Assembly (NCBI RefSeq): GCF_900636365.1
Contig: NZ_LR134266.1
Location: 1,315,501 to 1,379,500 of the forward strand
Length of the DNA stretch: 64,000 nt
Origin: Streptococcus viridans
GTDB taxonomy: Bacteria > Bacillota > Bacilli > Lactobacillales > Streptococcaceae
Direction: 5' to 3'
Below are positions 18,690 through 28,496 of the stretch, piece after piece. Each line of letters opens with the position of its first letter. Within the stretch, counting starts at the first letter, position 1. The notes under the pieces are model-generated. The model was not told the origin of the DNA, ran no database searches, and worked only from the letters and a program-made list of their open reading frames with translations. The position numbers were made by a program, and so were the translations under genes.

Positions 18690-19163
18690 ATGGCAAAAAA
18701 GCAAAAAGTAAAAAAAACATTGGTTGAACAAATTTTGCAAAAAGCAAAAATCGACCATACAGGATTACAAATCAATGCCCTTGAGGGAATCATTCCTGAA
18801 GGGATTACGACTGAGCAAATCTATAAGACACTAGCCCTAACAGGCGATAAAACTGGTCCTGTCATCGGAATTGTTCCCATCTCTGCCCATTTGTCAGAGA
18901 AAAAATTGGCCAAACTATCTGGTAATAAAAAAGTTAGTATGATTCCGCAAAAAGATTTAGAAAAGACGACGGGCTATGTCCACGGGGCTAATAATCCTGT
19001 TGGGATTCGACAAAAACACAACTACCCTATTTTCATTGATCAATCCGCCCTGGACCTAGATCAGATGATTGTCTCTGCAGGTGAAGTTGGTCACAGTATT
19101 CAAATCAAGGCGCAAGATTTAGCTGATTTTGTCAAGGCTAGCTTCGAAGACTTAGTCGAGTAA
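18690..19163 (+). CDS. ybaK: Cys-tRNA(Pro) deacylase YbaK
   Basis: A 157-aa YbaK/EbsC-family editing protein that hydrolyses Cys-tRNA(Pro) mischarged by prolyl-tRNA synthetase. The fold signature is the sequence around TLALTGDKTGPVIGIVP, the conserved Lys/Gly loop, and GYVHGANNPVGIRQKHNYP, which forms the substrate pocket. A TATAAT is visible about 35 bp upstream and the ribosome site is a weak GAGAAAGAG. The histidine phosphatase gene follows 14 bp downstream and is likely co-transcribed. Confidence 0.93.
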   Translation: MAKKQKVKKTLVEQILQKAKIDHTGLQINALEGIIPEGITTEQIYKTLALTGDKTGPVIGIVPISAHLSEKKLAKLSGNKKVSMIPQKDLEKTTGYVHGANNPVGIRQKHNYPIFIDQSALDLDQMIVSAGEVGHSIQIKAQDLADFVKASFEDLVE

Positions 19164-19177
19164 AGGATCAAACACAT

Positions 19178-19801
19178 ATGAAACTATATTTTTTCCGTCA
19201 CGGACGTACTGAGTGGAATGAGGAGGGCCGTATCCAAGGGGCAAATGGCGACTCTCCGCTTTTAGAATCTTCCATCCAGCAGTTGGAAGCCTTGGGCCAG
19301 CATCTATCTCAAACATACTTTGACGCAGCTTATTCAAGCGACTTGCCAAGAGCCGTCCATACTGCTCAAATCCTCCTCAAACAAAACCAGCATCCCATCA
19401 CCCTCCAAGAGACTCCTGCTCTCCGGGAATGGCGCCTTGGTAGGCTAGAAGGTAGAAAAATTATGGAGTTGAAAGCTCTCTACCCGGAGGAAATGAGGGC
19501 TTTCCGACACAATTTATCACAATTCCATAACAATCTATTCGATGCGGAATCTCTTTCTGATACGACCAAGCGGACCTGTGATTTTGTAAAAAGCTTGAAA
19601 GGAAAAGAACTCGATACCGTTCTTATCGTTGGACATGGGGCTAATTTAACAGCTTCTATTCGGACCCTACTTGGCAATAAACCAGAGGAACTCCGTAAAA
19701 ATGGGGGCTTAGATAATGCCAGTGTGACCATTTTGACAACAGATGATTTTGAGCACTATCACTTAGCGACTTGGAATGATACCTCTTATTTGGAAGACTA
19801 A
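19178..19801 (+). CDS. Histidine phosphatase (phosphoglycerate-mutase-like)
   Basis: A 207-aa member of the histidine phosphatase superfamily. The catalytic RHG is at 7-9 (YFFRHGRTEWNEEGRIQG), with the second His in VGHGANL and an Arg/Glu in PALREWRLGRLEG. Cofactor-independent or broad phosphatases of this size are often named GpmB, but true mutase activity is unlikely without a longer insertion; the substrate is unknown. It follows ybaK by 14 bp. Its 3' end is followed by a folded non-coding element rather than by the usual terminator. Confidence 0.88.
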   Translation: MKLYFFRHGRTEWNEEGRIQGANGDSPLLESSIQQLEALGQHLSQTYFDAAYSSDLPRAVHTAQILLKQNQHPITLQETPALREWRLGRLEGRKIMELKALYPEEMRAFRHNLSQFHNNLFDAESLSDTTKRTCDFVKSLKGKELDTVLIVGHGANLTASIRTLLGNKPEELRKNGGLDNASVTILTTDDFEHYHLATWNDTSYLED

Positions 19802-20076
19802 AAAACACTGATTGCAAGATAATTGTTTCAGAATAGAGGCAAAGTTCACTTAGAAACTTTCCTTAGGTGAATGCGGACGTCAGCGAACTTCGAAGAAGTT
19901 CCATGACTTAGTTTTGGACCTAAGGTTCCAAAACTCCCGAGTTCCTGAAACAATTTAATTTCAGGAACTTTTCTCACTGCGGAAAGTTTTTAATCTTCTT
20001 AGATAACAAAAAATAAAAGTTATTTTTTGAAAATCATCTAGTTGTCTTATGTAAAACAATAGTCTGTATACATTCA
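19802..20076. other. Folded non-coding intergenic element
   Basis: About 270 bp without a gene. Between 19854 and 19989 the sequence can fold into a closed multi-branch structure. The outer stem pairs AAACTTTCC (19854-19862) with GGAAAGTTT (19981-19989). Inside are hairpins GAACTTC-gaa-GAAGTTC (19885-19901, extended by GTCA/TGAC), GTTTTGGACC with GGTTCCAAAAC (19911-19934), and AGTTCCTGAAA with TTTCAGGAACT (19940-19969). CCTTAGG (19861-19867) can also pair with CCTAAGG (19919-19925). Type unknown: structured RNA or a miniature palindromic repeat. Confidence 0.6.
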
Positions 20077-20107
20077 AAAACACTGATCACAAGATCAGTG
20101 TTTTCTT
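20076..20107. terminator. lysS terminator
   Basis: AAAACACTGATC-acaa-GATCAGTGTTTT. It serves the minus-strand lysS, with A/T runs on both flanks. A near copy of its left arm occurs at 19801-19820. Confidence 0.87.
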
Positions 20108-20112
20108 ATAGC

Positions 20113-21618
<1,506 letters not shown>

Positions 21619-21786
21619 TTATTCTCCCCTATTTTATCATATTTGACGGGGAAATACACTATTCTTGAGCAGGAAAAATGAAAAAAGGAATGGAAGGAAA
21701 GGGTTCCTTCTCCCTTTTCCATCACATTCCATTCATTCATGATCAAATTTTACTTCATCCGAATCAACTATGTAGGTCATTCATCC

Positions 21787-23139
21787 TTATTCATAGCGAA
21801 GAGCTTCAATCGGATCGAGTTTTGATGCCTTGCTTGCTGGTAAGATACCAAAGACGATTCCGACACAAGCTGAAAAGATGATACTTCCAATAGCCACCGA
21901 CATGGAGACGACTGGAGGTCCTTCTAGAGCACCTGCAGCTGCTGTGGCGATGAGGGCATTGACACCATAGGCCAATCCCAAACCGAGAATTCCTCCCATC
22001 ATGGTCAAGACCATGGATTCAATGAGGAATTGAATCAAAATTTTTCCACGAGTAGCTCCGAGGGCTTTTCTCAGACCGATTTCACGTGTCCGCTCAGTCA
22101 CAGAAACCAACATGATATTCATGACCCCAATCCCACCAACGAGAAGGGAGATTCCTGCAATCGCACCGATGACTGTTGTCATAATTCCGAGCATTTGATT
22201 GGTCTGCTCCAAGATACTATCCATGTTAAAGATTTGGAACTCTCCTTGGCGAACTCCCGATAACTCGGTTAATTTTTTCGCTGCTTCGATTCCAGTTGGT
22301 TTAATCTGTTTGACATCCGGGATATGCACCACAATAGTAGAAATTTCTTCTGTTCCAAATTCTGAAGCGACTTGGGTATTTGCCATCAAGGCACTCCCTC
22401 CAGAAGAAACTCCATACAAAGCAGATCCAGCATTTGGATCCTTGAAGATTCCTACCACCCGATAGTTATTGTCTCCGACAGCAACCACTTGGTTGAGGGC
22501 ACTTTCTGTCCCAAACAAGGTCGAAGCTAAACCTTCATCCAACATGATGACCCGTGAGAAACTCTGATAGTCTGAAGCATTTAGTTTTCTTCCTGAAACC
22601 AATTCAAATTTTCTGACAGAGAAATAGGTATCATTGACCCCCATGATATTCACCCCTTCAGATTTTTTCTTCTGAAAGGAGATAGTGGCATTGGCTGTAT
22701 GACCAACATAGTAGCCATCAATGCCAGGAATCTTGGTCAGTTCCTTGACCCATTCTTCTTGAACGACGGGTGGTGTTTCAAGGATTGGATTGTCAACATC
22801 TTCGCTACTTTCCTCTCCATAGCCAGCTGGCGGTGACATTCCTTGGTCTTCTTCACTTGCAACACCGCCTTCCCCACCACCTTCAGCGCCACCTTCTTCA
22901 GAGACAGGTTCTGGGCCAAGATTAAAACCAGTCATGTAGCCACTCTTACGGGCGGAATACGAAATCTGAACATATTGCTGATCCTTGGTAAAGGTCTTAG
23001 TCACTCCAGCTTTCATCCCATCTCCGAGAGCCATGATGACAACGACCGAGGCAACCCCGATGATAATCCCTACCATGGTTAAGAACGATCTCATTTTATG
23101 TCCCAAAATGGAACTAATGGCGAATTTCCAGTTCTGCAT
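21787..23139 (-). CDS. MacB-like ABC transporter permease
   Basis: A 450-aa permease of the FtsX/MacB class. One N-terminal helix (about 15-40) is followed by a large extracellular MacB_PCD domain (about 45-320), then three C-terminal helices with the TERTREIGLRKALGATR motif. It forms the membrane part of an efflux pump with the ATPase and adaptor encoded upstream; the start overlaps the ATPase stop by one base (TGATG). The ectodomain carries a Gly/Glu-rich insertion at about 80-115 (EEGGAEGGGEGG...). Pneumococcal counterparts have been reported to export antimicrobial peptides; the substrate here is inference. Confidence 0.92.
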   Translation of the reverse strand: MQNWKFAISSILGHKMRSFLTMVGIIIGVASVVVIMALGDGMKAGVTKTFTKDQQYVQISYSARKSGYMTGFNLGPEPVSEEGGAEGGGEGGVASEEDQGMSPPAGYGEESSEDVDNPILETPPVVQEEWVKELTKIPGIDGYYVGHTANATISFQKKKSEGVNIMGVNDTYFSVRKFELVSGRKLNASDYQSFSRVIMLDEGLASTLFGTESALNQVVAVGDNNYRVVGIFKDPNAGSALYGVSSGGSALMANTQVASEFGTEEISTIVVHIPDVKQIKPTGIEAAKKLTELSGVRQGEFQIFNMDSILEQTNQMLGIMTTVIGAIAGISLLVGGIGVMNIMLVSVTERTREIGLRKALGATRGKILIQFLIESMVLTMMGGILGLGLAYGVNALIATAAAGALEGPPVVSMSVAIGSIIFSACVGIVFGILPASKASKLDPIEALRYE

Positions 23140-23834
23140 CAGGCCCTCCTTTCATTGCGGCTATCCGAGGATATAACCCCATCTCGAATGACAATCTGCC
23201 GTTTGGCATAAGCGGCAATCTCCGTTTCGTGGGTTACCATGATGATGGTTTTCCCTTCTTGATTGAGTGCTGTCAAGAGCTCCATAATTTGATCGCCAGT
23301 TTTGGAGTCGAGAGCTCCAGTTGGTTCATCCGCTAAGATAATAGAAGGATGATTGACCAAAGCACGCGCAATGGCCACCCGTTGTTTTTGCCCTCCAGAC
23401 AATTCCGAAGGAAGGTGGTGCATCCGCGTATCTAGTTCAACTTTCTTTAAAAATTGTTCAGCTAATTCCTTTCGTTTAGAAGTATTCACTCCTGCATAAA
23501 TCAAGGGAAGCTCGACGTTTTGAAAGGCATTGAGTTTTGATAGGAGAAAGAATTGTTGGAAGACAAAGCCAATTTGCTCATTGCGAACTTGGGCTAACTT
23601 CTTTTCACTGAGGTTCCCAACCTCTTCCCCTTCTAGTCTGTACTCACCACTGGTCGGACGATCGAGAAGTCCAATGATATTCATTAGGGTCGATTTCCCA
23701 GAACCAGAAGGTCCCATAATGGCTAGAAATTCTCCCTCTTCTACTTCTAAATGGATATCCTTTAATACCTGCAAGGTTTGATCGCCATTTTTATAACTTT
23801 TATTGATATTTTTCAGCTCAATCAATTTTGTCAT
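23139..23834 (-). CDS. ABC transporter ATP-binding protein (MacB/LolD type)
   Basis: A 231-aa ATPase energising the downstream permease. Walker A GPSGSGKST, Q-loop FVFQQFF, signature LSGGQKQRVAIARAL, Walker B IILADEPTGALD and the H-loop VTHE are all present. I start it at ATG 23834 (MTKLIELKNINKSYKNG), the family start, although the frame runs to 23894. It overlaps the adaptor's 3' end by 17 bp and the permease start by 1 bp, so the three are translated as a coupled operon. Confidence 0.95.
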   Translation of the reverse strand: MTKLIELKNINKSYKNGDQTLQVLKDIHLEVEEGEFLAIMGPSGSGKSTLMNIIGLLDRPTSGEYRLEGEEVGNLSEKKLAQVRNEQIGFVFQQFFLLSKLNAFQNVELPLIYAGVNTSKRKELAEQFLKKVELDTRMHHLPSELSGGQKQRVAIARALVNHPSIILADEPTGALDSKTGDQIMELLTALNQEGKTIIMVTHETEIAAYAKRQIVIRDGVISSDSRNERRA

Positions 23835-24975
23835 ATTTTCCGACCTCTTTCCCATCTTCCAAATCTCCAGAAGGGTTGGTGATGACTTGAGCATCTTTCT
23901 TCAAACCTGATAAGACTTCTTGATTTTCAGCATCTGCATTTCCTAAGGTAACCATGACTTTTTTAGCCTTACCAGCTTCAATGGTCCAAACATAGCTTTG
24001 ATCGCCATCTGATAAGACACTTGTCACAGGAACTAAAGGATGGATGGTTGAACTTTTCACTTCAATATTAACAGAGAAACCTTGCTTTAAATCACCAATC
24101 TCACTGGTAATATCTACCGTAAATGGATATTTAGCTCCCCCTGTTCCTTGGCCAGAACCTGCAGCACTTGCACCTGTCTGACCTGCATCTGTCGGATAGT
24201 TGGCAACGTAGCTAATTTTTCCAGTCCATTTTTTCCCAGGATAGACTTTAGAGGTTAAAGTCACTTCTTGACCAACTGAAATGTTGGCTAGATTGTATTC
24301 AGACAACTCACCTTTTACTTGAAGGTTACCATTGCTGACGATATGAACAAGGGTTTGATTGGTTCCGGTTGTTGATTTTGAAACATCTTTATTAACTTCT
24401 ACAACCGTTCCATCTGTACTACTTTTTACGGTTGTAGCATCCAACAAGGCCTTGGCTTTTTCCATATTAGCCACAGCATCCGCACGGGCATCGCGTAAAT
24501 CACCCACTTGTGTGTCCAAGGAGCGTTGGGCTTGAGAGGCCGAACTGCTATCTGCTTCCTCATCTCCTGTTGTATCAATGGTCACTCCATTGGTCAAGAG
24601 ATCGTTTAATTGACGATCTGCCTTATTTACTGCACGAACTGCGGCATCATAGGCGGATTGTGCCTCTGTACTACTATATTGGACAATAGCTTGCCCAGCA
24701 GTCACTTGATCCCCGACGTTCACTAAGATAGATTGCAAATCTCCCTTGGTTCCATCAAAGTAAATATATTGTTCTTGATTGGCCGTGACTTTACCTGTCA
24801 ATAAGACAGAGGAAGCAATCGACCCTTCTTTCACCGTTTGCACCATAGGCGTCATATCGACCATTTCTTCAGGGCCAGGGCTTGATGTTCCAAAAGCAAG
24901 CCAGCTACCTATTCCTACAACTGCTAGTGCAGCACCTGTAGCTGTAACGATTTGCCATTTTTTAAATTTCTTCAT
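23818..24975 (-). CDS. Efflux adaptor (HlyD/MacA-like) protein
   Basis: A 385-aa membrane-fusion-type protein. It has an N-terminal signal-anchor (about 8-28), a barrel-sandwich/lipoyl pair (GDQVTAGQAIVQYSS and the DGTVVEVNKDVS half), a helical hairpin at about 110-185, and a C-terminal beta domain. In Gram-positives such adaptors bridge MacB-like permeases to the wall side. First gene of the operon: ATG at 24975 follows GGAGG. A linker at about 270-285 is rich in Gly/Ser/Ala. The upstream region holds TATAAT and a CcpA-site-like GAAACGCTTTC. Confidence 0.92.
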   Translation of the reverse strand: MKKFKKWQIVTATGAALAVVGIGSWLAFGTSSPGPEEMVDMTPMVQTVKEGSIASSVLLTGKVTANQEQYIYFDGTKGDLQSILVNVGDQVTAGQAIVQYSSTEAQSAYDAAVRAVNKADRQLNDLLTNGVTIDTTGDEEADSSSASQAQRSLDTQVGDLRDARADAVANMEKAKALLDATTVKSSTDGTVVEVNKDVSKSTTGTNQTLVHIVSNGNLQVKGELSEYNLANISVGQEVTLTSKVYPGKKWTGKISYVANYPTDAGQTGASAAGSGQGTGGAKYPFTVDITSEIGDLKQGFSVNIEVKSSTIHPLVPVTSVLSDGDQSYVWTIEAGKAKKVMVTLGNADAENQEVLSGLKKDAQVITNPSGDLEDGKEVGKYDKID

Positions 24976-25115
24976 TTCTTTCCTCCAGTATTCGAAAGCG
25001 TTTCAAATTATAAGTTTAGTATATCATATTTCCTCATTTTTCAATTCAGAATCATCTGTTTTGCACGTTTTTTTTGCTATTTTGTTTCCTTCTCCTATTC
25101 AACGATGGCAATTCC

Positions 25116-25144
25116 TTGATTTTTGTAACCTATGTTGTTACAAT
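25116..25144 (+). promoter_or_regulatory. gor promoter with palindromic operator candidate
   Basis: -35 TTGATT (25116-25121), 17-bp spacer, -10 TACAAT (25139-25144). The spacer holds TGTAACCTATGTTGTTACA (25123-25141), a palindrome with perfect 6-bp arms and a 7-bp centre that overlaps the -10. It resembles the site in the Rrf2 promoter at 62210-62228. Confidence 0.7.
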
Positions 25145-25175
25145 GAAAGTGTAAATCAACAAAGGAGTACTAACC

Positions 25176-26525
25176 ATGAAAGAATTTGATATTATCTCCA
25201 TTGGTGGAGGTAGCGGAGGGATTGCCACCATGAACCGTGCTGGAGAACATGGAGCCCGCGCTGCTGTTATTGAAGAAAAACAATTAGGGGGGACCTGTGT
25301 CAACAAAGGATGTGTCCCTAAAAAAATTATGTGGTATGGCGCTCAAATTGCAGAAGCCATTCGTGATTACGGTCCAGATTATGGGTTTACTTCTGAACAG
25401 AGCAATTTTGATTTTGCGACATTAAGAAAGAATCGCGAAGCCTATATTGATCGAGCTCGTTCTTCTTATGATGGCAGTTTTAAACGAAATGGTGTGGAAT
25501 ATATCCAAGGTCGCGCTCGCTTTGTCGATGCCCATACGGTTGAAGTCAACGGGGAAACCATCAAAGCTAAACATATTGTGATCGCTACAGGGGCTCATGC
25601 TTACATCCCAGATCTACCTGGAGCAGACCTAGGAGAAACCTCTGACGATGTCTTTGCTTGGGAAGAACTACCAAAATCAGTGGCTATTATTGGCGCTGGT
25701 TACATTGCGGTAGAACTGGCTGGTGTCCTCCATGCCCTAGGTGTTAAGACGAATCTCTTCGTTCGCGGTGATCGTCCCTTAAGAAAGTTTGATTCCTACA
25801 TTGTCGATGGCTTAATGGAGGAGATGGATAAACAAGGATTGCCTCTCCATCCTCAAAAGGTTCCTGTTCGACTCACGAAGGAAGAAAATGGTCAAATCCG
25901 AGTTTATTTTGAAGACCAAACATCTTTTGTCGCTGATCATGTCATCTGGGCAACAGGGCGAAAACCAAACGTCCAAGACCTCCATCTAGAAGCTGCAGGT
26001 GTCACCTTAAATGAGAAAGGATTCATTGCAGTAGATGAATACCAGAATACGGTTGTTCCTGGCATCTATGCTCTTGGGGATGTCACAGGAGAAAAAGAAT
26101 TAACTCCTGTCGCTATCAAGGCAGGGCGCACCCTATCCGAACGTCTCTTTAATGGAAAAACCGATGCTAAAATGGACTACGCAACCATTCCGACCGTTGT
26201 CTTTTCCCATCCAGCGATTGGTACAGTCGGTCTCACTCAAGAAGAAGCCGAAGAACAATACGGAAAAGAAGCCATCAAGGTCTATACTTCTAGTTTTGCC
26301 TCTATGTATTCAGCTGTGACCCAACATCGTCAGTTGGCTAAATTTAAACTCATCACTGCAGGACCGGAAGAAACCGTTGTCGGTCTCCATGGTCTTGGAT
26401 ACGGGGTGGATGAAATGATCCAAGGATTTGCCGTTGCTATCAAGATGGGAGCCACAAAAGCTGATTTTGATGCGACAGTCGCTATTCATCCAACTGGATC
26501 CGAAGAATTCGTTACCATGCGCTAA
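25176..26525 (+). CDS. gor: Glutathione-disulfide reductase
   Basis: A 449-aa flavoprotein disulfide reductase that reduces GSSG with NADPH. The N-terminal FAD motif GGGSGG (10-15) leads to the redox pair C41/C46 in [13 protein letters not shown]. The NADPH domain has [13 protein letters not shown], and the dimer domain ends with the catalytic base H438 in HPTGSEE. The motif [13 protein letters not shown] separates glutathione reductase from lipoamide dehydrogenase. The start has AAAGGAG. It is divergent from the efflux operon, an order also known in pneumococcus. Streptococci mostly import glutathione, so this enzyme supports peroxide defence. Confidence 0.95.
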   Translation: MKEFDIISIGGGSGGIATMNRAGEHGARAAVIEEKQLGGTCVNKGCVPKKIMWYGAQIAEAIRDYGPDYGFTSEQSNFDFATLRKNREAYIDRARSSYDGSFKRNGVEYIQGRARFVDAHTVEVNGETIKAKHIVIATGAHAYIPDLPGADLGETSDDVFAWEELPKSVAIIGAGYIAVELAGVLHALGVKTNLFVRGDRPLRKFDSYIVDGLMEEMDKQGLPLHPQKVPVRLTKEENGQIRVYFEDQTSFVADHVIWATGRKPNVQDLHLEAAGVTLNEKGFIAVDEYQNTVVPGIYALGDVTGEKELTPVAIKAGRTLSERLFNGKTDAKMDYATIPTVVFSHPAIGTVGLTQEEAEEQYGKEAIKVYTSSFASMYSAVTQHRQLAKFKLITAGPEETVVGLHGLGYGVDEMIQGFAVAIKMGATKADFDATVAIHPTGSEEFVTMR

Positions 26526-26528
26526 TAT

Positions 26529-26560
26529 CAGAAAAGGTTTGTTCGACAAGCCTTTTTCTT
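26529..26560 (+). terminator. gor terminator
   Basis: GAAAAGGTTTGT-tcg-ACAAGCCTTTTTC, right after the gor stop. Confidence 0.82.
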
Positions 26561-26693
26561 ATGTTTAAATTTTAATGTATCATCGTTGAAGCTTCCATAG
26601 TCTAATCTTTCATTTTACCTTTCTTACCTTACATTTTTGTAAGATAAGAACCTTCGAAAGAATAAAATCTAGCTCCTCTTAAGATATTAAAAA

Positions 26694-26870
26694 AAGAGAC
26701 CGGGACAAAAGTCCGGCCTCTCAAGTGTCTTTGGATTGTCGAGTAAGATGCAGTGGTTGAGTGGGCTCTACTACGCTGATTTTATCAGCTTTTACAGCCC
26801 TACTCAACTGTGCGAAGGTGAGACGACGAAATCGAATTCTAACGAATTACCGATTTCTGTCCCACTCTCT
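26694..26870 (+). repeat. Multi-hairpin intergenic repeat, copy B
   Basis: Same orientation and architecture as copy A: short GAGACCGGGAC/GTCCGGCCTC hairpin, long GTTGAGTGGGCT/AGCCCTACTCAAC stem, final hairpin ending GTCCCACTCTCT. The first hairpin has paired changes relative to copy A (GGCT/AGCC to GACC/GGCC), keeping the stem. The 130 bp before it (26561-26693) holds nothing I can assign. Confidence 0.9.
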
Positions 26871-26875
26871 GTTGT

Positions 26876-27607
26876 TTATGGCAAGATAGCAATGACACGA
26901 ACAGGTGAACCAGTTGCCTTATCCCAGTGAGGGAAGGCAATTGAAATCAAGGCACCTACTGCTGGTACTTGATCCAAGTGGTTCAAGACTTCAACTTGGT
27001 AGATATTTTGTTCCAAAAGGTAGTATTCATTGACCAAGCCATGCTCTGCTGCTGGAATACCTGCATCAGTATCGAAGGTTTCATGACCCACAGCCTTGAC
27101 ATGGCGTTCATGAATCAAGAATTCCAAAGCTTCTCGGCTCCATCCTGGACTTTGTTGAACCCCATTTTCATCTAGATTACGCATAGCATCTTGATCCGGC
27201 CAACGTTTTGACCAATCACTACGGAAGGCGACAAAAGCCCCTTCTGCAATTTGTCCATATTCAGCTTCAAAATCTAAAATATCTTGTTTGCTCAAGATAA
27301 AGTTTGGGTTGGCTGCTACTTCTTTAGACTTGTCGATAACATAGAGTGGCAAGAGAAGATCTTTGAGGTCAATCTCATCCAACCAACGGCCACCTTCTAC
27401 AAAATGAATCGGAGCATCAATATGCGTTCCATATTGACCAACCACTGTAAATTTTTGGACATGGAAGCCATCTTTTAGTGTGAAAAGGTCTTCTTGTTGC
27501 AAAGCAGGAAGAGCTGGAAAGTGAGGACTTTCTGCATTGATCTGGTGACTCAAGTCCACCCATTTTTTAGCTTGCAATTCTTTATAAATACTTAGTAAAT
27601 CTGACAT
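26876..27607 (-). CDS. Cyclase-family (kynurenine-formamidase-like) metal hydrolase
   Basis: A 243-aa protein of the cyclase/KynB family. The metal motif H62-x-D64-x3-H68 is in GTHIDAPIHF, with further conserved GHETFDTDAG near the C-terminus. Family members hydrolyse amides or imides such as N-formylkynurenine; no other kynurenine or tryptophan-catabolism gene is near, so the substrate is open. The ATG at 27607 follows AGGAAAGG. It is isolated: copy B of the repeat begins 5 bp past its stop, and copy C lies about 145 bp upstream. Confidence 0.88.
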   Translation of the reverse strand: MSDLLSIYKELQAKKWVDLSHQINAESPHFPALPALQQEDLFTLKDGFHVQKFTVVGQYGTHIDAPIHFVEGGRWLDEIDLKDLLLPLYVIDKSKEVAANPNFILSKQDILDFEAEYGQIAEGAFVAFRSDWSKRWPDQDAMRNLDENGVQQSPGWSREALEFLIHERHVKAVGHETFDTDAGIPAAEHGLVNEYYLLEQNIYQVEVLNHLDQVPAVGALISIAFPHWDKATGSPVRVIAILP

Positions 27608-27752
27608 ATGGATTCCTTTCCTATAAGGGCTATATGAAATAAACGAATAAGGTTATTATAACAGTCCATCTCATCATCCACAATGATTTGCGTTAATCTT
27701 GTTTTCTTGAATGGGATATAGTTTCAAGCTATAGTTATTGAAAGCATCAAAA

Positions 27753-27812
27753 AAGAGAGTGGGACAGAAATCGGTAATTCGTTAGAATTCGATTTCTGTC
27801 CCACTCTCTTTC
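27753..27812. repeat. Minimal copy C of the hairpin repeat
   Basis: Only the terminal hairpin: AGAGAGTGGGACAGAAATCG paired with CGATTTCTGTCCCACTCTCT, a near-perfect 20-bp stem. T-runs follow on the + strand. It lies between two minus-strand genes and could act as a terminator for ydbC. Confidence 0.9.
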
Positions 27813-27824
27813 TTACTCAGTCTA

Positions 27825-28037
27825 CTACTGTTTAAACGCATCTAGCAGAACTTGGAATTCTTCGTTGCTCAAAGTGATTCCCTTGCCCATCTTCGTATGG
27901 TCTGGGCTCCAAGTTCGGATATCATACTTGGCAGGCGCTCCATTAAAGCTAACCCGGTTTAACTCTTTAGTCCATCCTTTTTCATTTTCAGATAAGACCA
28001 AGAGTTGTTCTTCAATTTCAAAACTAAAATCTGCCAT
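27825..28037 (-). CDS. ydbC: YdbC/PC4-like single-strand nucleic-acid-binding protein
   Basis: A 70-aa protein matching the YdbC/PC4 family (FSFEIEEQLLVLSENEKGWTKELN ... YDIRTWSPDHTKMGKGITLS). Members bind single-stranded DNA as dimers; in Lactococcus YdbC was studied structurally. The fold is a curved four-strand sheet plus a helix, and the length is typical. ATG at 28037 has AAAGGAG upstream. It is a stand-alone gene, divergent from the 104-aa gene at 28143. The in vivo role (transcription or recombination) is not known. Confidence 0.85.
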   Translation of the reverse strand: MADFSFEIEEQLLVLSENEKGWTKELNRVSFNGAPAKYDIRTWSPDHTKMGKGITLSNEEFQVLLDAFKQ

Positions 28038-28142
28038 TTAATACTCCTTTCAATCTCTTTCACCTTAATAATTCGTAAAAAATTTTACAAAATGAATGAA
28101 ATTTTCTATAATATATTGTATCAACTTATGGAGAATTATGCT

Positions 28143-28457
28143 ATGAAAAGATTTCTTGAGCTTCTCAAGGACCGAGCCAATGAATTTTTCAACGATAAAA
28201 CCTCTCAACCCGCTCCTTTAGAGGATGGTAAAACGATTCAGATTATTGAACTGGCTCTTCGAAAAAAGCAAGGAGTCCATGTTATCTTCCAAAATAAAAG
28301 TTTTACAGGCGATATCGTGAAATATGATCAGGAACGAAAACAACTCATTGTCAAGAATTTTAAAAAGAGTATGTCAACCATCATTCGAATTTCTGACATT
28401 CAAAAGATTAGTCTCGTTCCACATACTATTCGAATCGCACAACAAAAAACACCGTAA
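28143..28457 (+). CDS. Small YolD-like hypothetical protein
   Basis: A 104-aa basic protein. The first 45 residues are helical and charged. Residues about 48-100 form a small beta-domain (GVHVIFQNKSFTGDIVKYDQERKQLIVKNF ... IIRISDIQKISLV) that resembles the YolD-like/SH3-type pattern. Function unknown; YolD proteins are sometimes next to DNA polymerase IV/V genes, but none is here. The start at ATG 28143 has GGAG 9 nt upstream; the frame is open to 28005 but that part overlaps the divergent ydbC and its promoter. TATAAT at about 28104 is the likely -10. A good terminator follows. Confidence 0.75.
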   Translation: MKRFLELLKDRANEFFNDKTSQPAPLEDGKTIQIIELALRKKQGVHVIFQNKSFTGDIVKYDQERKQLIVKNFKKSMSTIIRISDIQKISLVPHTIRIAQQKTP

Positions 28458-28492
28458 ACTTCCTCGCTTGGGAAGCATGCGGTGTTTTTTTA
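28444..28492 (+). terminator. Terminator after the YolD-like gene
   Basis: AAAACACCG pairs with CGGTGTTTTTTT around an inner CTTCC/GGAAG hairpin. It also faces the convergent U32 gene. Confidence 0.85.
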
Positions 28493-28496
28493 CGTT

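Noticed and set aside
26876-27607. Kynurenine formamidase as part of a tryptophan catabolic pathway
   Set aside because: No kynurenine pathway partner is nearby. The family is broad, so only the cyclase-family call is kept.
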